Of a stretch of 64,000 nt of DNA, positions 60,412-64,000 are shown one piece after another. Origin of the DNA: Ischnura elegans (taxonomy: Eukaryota > Arthropoda > Insecta > Odonata > Coenagrionidae); NCBI RefSeq assembly GCF_921293095.1, contig NC_060248.1, positions 13,286,744-13,350,743 on the forward strand, written 5' to 3'. Numbering within the stretch: position 1 is the stretch's first letter; each line of letters begins with the position of its first letter. The position numbers were made by a program, and so were the translations under genes. The notes beneath the pieces are model-generated. The model was not told the DNA's origin. It made no database searches and saw only the letters and a program-made list of their open reading frames with translations.

Positions 60412-60735
60412 TTATGTAAATAACTGGATCTTGTTTTCTAAATCCGACCGACGACAGCGAATCACCCATTTCTTGGGCCTGCGCCAACACCTCAAGTTCT
60501 TATTTAATATTTTCGACAATTTCATTTCGCATACAAAATAATACTTGAATATAAGTTTAGTCTCTTCGATTAGCAATGTAACTCAGAAAAAATATGAAAT
60601 TACTTACCTCACAGGGTCTTTAGGGAAACTGAAGAAACTCAACTTTGCTTCCGTCATGCCCGCATTGTTTTTGCAGTTAATGGCTGAACACCAAGCAAAA
60701 CCTTTTCTTCTCGTCTTATTTTCCACTTCCTTCAT
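60412..60735 (-). pseudogene. THAP-domain gene, damaged
   Basis: Exon 1 (60,735 to 60,608) starts MKEVENKTRRKGFAWCSAIN and continues CKNNAGM...LSFFSFPKDPV, the C-x4-C and F.FP features of a THAP zinc finger, and ends at a strong donor (AG|gtaagt). Exon 2 (60,478 down) reads PKKWVIRCRRSDLENKIQLF then a stop at 60,412. The +1 frame continues YLHNNCRICACDLAF, the rest of the THAP motif with the final C..H turned to C..D. A one-base frameshift after about residue 60 and loss of the zinc-ligand His make it a likely pseudogene or a domesticated P-element/THAP relic. Confidence 0.6.
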
Positions 60736-60768
60736 TTTCCACGTTTCTTTAAAACACTAGCACTCTAC

Positions 60769-61571
60769 GTGAAAGCATTGAAGAGTGGAGGAATAAAAAA
60801 AATTGTGCGACAACACTCCACGCCAAGCGCGAATGATAGCAACGATAGCAACCAAATAGCAACTCAAGCCACGTTTCCTTATTTAGAACATGGCGAAATG
60901 CGCAATGAGCTGATTACCGCCTTCAGCTGTTTTGTCCTCTCTGTATATCCCTACTCTGTGGTAATAGTGTTAGATAATGGTGATATATACTGGGAATTAG
61001 TTTCAATAGCATAGTATTGTTCATGTTAAGTAAAATTGCCTAATGTTGGGCAATTTATTCAAATCATGCTCTTTAATGTTCTCAATTTGTTTATGAAGAA
61101 ATAAATGTGGGTTAAGCAACGGTAATGAGAGCTGCTGTGAGTATATACATATATTGCTGTGCAATTCACCCTGTGTGATAAAATGGGGGGAAGAGATAGA
61201 AATGGGATGAGTTTTGCAAAGAAGAATAGAGTTTTGTAAGGCATAGAATTTTCAGTGATTGCCCGATGCCTGTTTGATTGTGGAGGGCAGTTCTCAATCA
61301 ACCAGTTCATTGGATGGGCCATCAGCCATTGGCACCTTTAGTTAAGAGAGGGGTTTCTTTCCACCATTCCTTCCCTCTCTGCACAAATGACCTCTGCTGT
61401 GCTGTTGGTCACCTCCGCTAACCACCGTGCCATAAAATTCATGATGCATAGTCGTCTGTATTTGGTGGCCATCCATATTTCAATTTGTGTGGAGTCTGAT
61501 GTGTAGTCTGGGATGATTATGGCTGAGAGGAGACAATTGAGGTGATGCTTGCGTGCTCTCGTCTCTCCCAG
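60769..61571. other. Intron of plus-strand gene, nothing firm
   Basis: An 81-codon plus frame (60,769-61,014) lies divergent to the THAP relic, but shows no family motif, only a Ser/Asn/Asp run and a hydrophobic end. Probably chance or an old exon. Confidence 0.35.
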
Positions 61572-61796
61572 GGTGCTGTCCTCCGGGATTTGATACAAGA
61601 CTTGCTGGCGCAGAATGCCACCCTCGTCCAAGTGGCTTCGCAACTCGAGAAGGAGGCCGGCCACCGTGTTGCCATGATGGAGTCTAGGCTTAGGCACACG
61701 GCAGCACTGGCTGCTGGAAGTGACAGCTCGGCAATTGCTCGGTGTTTGGAAGCCATTGGCATGTGTGGAGATGACTCCTTGCCAGAACGTGAAGAG
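61572..61796 (+). CDS. Unidentified plus-strand gene, exon 2
   Basis: Acceptor ctctcccag, then 75 codons: GAVLRDLIQDLLAQNATLVQ, VASQLEKEAGHRVAMMESRL, RHTAALAAGSDSSAIARCLE and GMCGDDSLPEREE, to donor GAG|gtatgc. Phase 0 at both ends. Codon use is GC-richer than the surrounding intron, typical of a real exon. Predicted helical, perhaps a coiled coil (QLEKEAGHRVAMMESRLRH). No function assigned; later exons must lie to the right of the window. Confidence 0.7.
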
Positions 61797-61856
61797 GTAT
61801 GCACCATGGTGCCATCTTTCATTTTCTCTTCATGAAGACACTCTTTCCAAGTGATA

Positions 61857-62700
61857 CGAGGTGTATTCAGTGAGTAAGTATTGTTTTTTTCTAGCACTGT
61901 TTCACTGCTGCTATCGGTGCTCCGCCTGTATGGATTAGTCTCTTAGGTCCCTTTACTACAATTTACACCATCTTGGTTGATTTCTGTGATAATTTTTTTT
62001 TCTGGGGGTATTAAAAAAGTTAAAGATGTTTCCTGAACCCGTGGACTGTGAGATTAATTACGTGATTGTGGTTTTGATGACGAGAGAATCCTAGCATGAA
62101 GCTGTCAGAAATGCAATAAGTGAAGGAACGATGAGAAAATAAGTTAGAAGTTTAAAAAAGGACGAGCGAAGGTTCAGGATGAGGGTGGGAGTGCTTGGAC
62201 TGCGGCTGATGATGAAGATCTCTCACAGACAGTTGATGAAAAAATTCATGAGAGTAGATGATTCACAATGACAATATTTTCCAATGAATTTCCTGAAATT
62301 CCAAGACCTCTATTGGATGGCATCATCTCAGACTGCATTGGTTATCTCAAGGTTGGTTCCCCATGGGTTCTCTAAATGTTTACCGATTTCTACAAAAGCA
62401 GATCATTCAAAACCTTATTCAACAGTTCGGTTGGGAGCAATTTAACCAACCACCGAACAGTCAAGACTTCGCACCATGTGACTACCACTTGTTCTTGAAT
62501 TTGAAGCATAAGCTAAGAGCTTAAAGTTTTCAAAATGACGGATACTTGGAACTCTTTGTGCAGCAAAGGCTGTCATAATAGGCTGTGTCTTTCTACGAGG
62601 AAGGACAGTATAAATTGGTTGTCCTTTATGACAAGTATATCAACAGACTTGCAAAGTATGTAGGAAAGTAGTTGAAGATATGCTCTTTCATGTGAAAATC
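61857..62700 (+). mobile_element. mariner relic, second family
   Basis: Left end acgaggtgtattcagtgagt looks like a mariner terminus. Transposase text on the plus strand: VDEKIHESR, FTMTIFSNEFPEIPRPLLDG, IGYLKVGSPWVL, then FNQPPNSQDFAPCDYHLF (the catalytic NSPDLAPSDYHLF motif, third Asp kept as CDY) and YDKYINRLAKYVGK-stop. Several frame changes and stops separate these pieces, and the right terminus is not visible. Confidence 0.7.
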
Positions 62701-64000
62701 AAACTTTTATGCTAAAAAAGTATTTTATATTATGTTTTTCAAAACAGTATTATATTTATTTTATTTATATAAAAAATTTGCATACCACTGTGGTTATAAA
62801 ATGATATCTATTCACTACTAGTTTCACTGCATGACAAAATTTTCTAATTTATTTTAACATTTGTTAATTTTGCCCTCTGTAACATTTTATAGTTTTATTA
62901 ATCTAATTATGACTGTGTCCTCAAGTTTTCATGTTGCTCTGGATTGGGTGGAATTGCAGGGAGGGTTGGAAGAAGTACACAGACTATAGTTTGGAGAGGA
63001 GTGTGTGGGTGTTTGTAGTGGTTGCTTATCTCCAATGGAAAACATAAGCCTTACGGCAAAACTTTAAAATGAAGACGTAGACAGCGACAACAGAATTAAT
63101 TCACACCCCTAACCCCCACCCTTTCCAAAAGTTAAGAGCAACACAAGACTAACACACCACTTCTTGCTCTTTGGCTTTGGAAAGGCTGTGGGTTCGAGGT
63201 GTGCATTAACTCTTTTGTCTCTGTCTATGTTTTCATTTTGAATTTTTGTCTTAAGGTGTATGTTTTCCATTGGAGATTAGCAATTTCTTTCATTTTATGC
63301 TTGGCCTACAGTGAAATGGAAAACATTCTCCTCCTGATTCATAGAAAGGAATCAAAAAGAATCAAACATGAATGTAGAATACAATTACCTAACTTAATTA
63401 AACCTGGGAAGCCTTGAATATTTAAAATGGTTAATTGACCAAAAAAACTGTAACTGAGAAATTATAAGATCAGTAATAAGTGAAATAAATATCATTGGCT
63501 CTACTAAAGCCTTTTAAAGTACTAATCACTCATTGAAGTATAGTCTTAGTCTTTTTAATTGCCCTATAGTGATGATCAGGCTGAGAGCAACCTCATTGTA
63601 CGTGGGAATGATAAGACCTTCTGGGTAAATTATGGGTTGGGGACAAGTGTTGCTGATGGATGTTGGATGTCATCTGACCTTCTTCTATCTTTTTTTTGCA
63701 AACTTCCCATTTGTTGCTAACTAGTCTACCCTGGATGGAGCAGTCAGGTAGAATAGCGTGCTCATCTTACATCCCAGGAACAATCCTGCAAGTGTCACTT
63801 ACGTAATGCAATGAGGCATACTCCAATATATACTGTAAATGGTGCGAGTGTCTTTTGTGTGGAAGTGAATGAGTTTCCTTATGCTGCAGTAACTTGTGGG
63901 ATGAGATGGTGCAAACATCTCTCTCCCTGCCATTTGAAGGTGAATGGTAATTTGTGGAGGGCTCGATAGTAGGTACTCTTCATGTTATGATTAATTATGA
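62701..64000. other. Right edge, no further exon seen
   Basis: Presumed intron of the unidentified plus-strand gene. Contains the inverted-repeat element at 63,022-63,283. The 72-residue plus frame at 63,199-63,417 overlaps it and is not supported as coding. Confidence 0.4.
63022..63283. mobile_element. Small inverted-repeat (MITE-like) element
   Basis: The sequence ttgcttatctccaatggaaa then acata at 63,022-63,046 recurs inverted at 63,259-63,283 with one mismatch in 25. The interior has a B-box-like phrase (gggttcgagg, 63,190-63,199). No target duplication recognised. Confidence 0.5.

Overview
The window is eukaryotic nuclear DNA, almost certainly from an arthropod and probably an insect. 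It is AT-rich, its genes are split into short exons by kilobase-scale introns with GT..AG borders, and it is full of arthropod-type transposons (mariner, hAT and pogo/Tigger non-autonomous elements, Penelope-like elements, a copia LTR element, tRNA-derived SINEs). One arthropod-type repeat (ctacatctacataat...ccccgcaagcc, near 20.9 kb) supports this. I cannot fix the order or species.

Three host genes can be read. (1) An FHIP2 (FAM160B) gene on the minus strand fills 6.1-34.5 kb. Fourteen coding exons join in phase into about 816 codons, from MLGRISS... to ...AFVKYHYSS-stop. It encodes a Hook-interacting dynein-adaptor protein. (2) An SLF2/FAM178-type gene, also minus, fills 41.7-54.1 kb. Ten exons join in phase into 472 codons; the protein is reduced to roughly the SMC5/6-binding half of the vertebrate protein. 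(3) A plus-strand gene starts at 55,355, 1.2 kb from and head-to-head with the SLF2-like gene. Two exons (39 and 75 codons) are visible, separated by a 6.1-kb intron, and it appears to run off the right edge. I do not recognise it.

The rest is intron or intergenic DNA carrying mobile elements. The FHIP2 introns hold Tigger, hAT and TA-flanked non-autonomous elements, three Penelope-like fragments and SINEs. In intron 2 a 6.6-kb hAT-ended element (27,220-33,792, perfect 8-bp target duplication) has landed in a SINE and carries two head-to-tail 2-kb units. The 3' third of each unit is a dense array of GC-rich hairpins with varied but self-complementary arms; this is the strangest structure in the window. 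A whole, young-looking copia element (36,698-41,191, identical 207-bp LTRs) lies between FHIP2 and the SLF2-like gene. An intron of the SLF2-like gene holds a nest: a LINE inside a mariner inside a unit bordered by inverted copies of a 0.66-kb repeat. The intron of the third gene contains an element with strand-polarised GGTCTG/CAGACC arrays, a Helitron fragment and a damaged THAP-domain gene.

Family assignments rest on motifs and remembered family sequences, not on searches. Exon borders were chosen by splice consensus, phase continuity and similarity.
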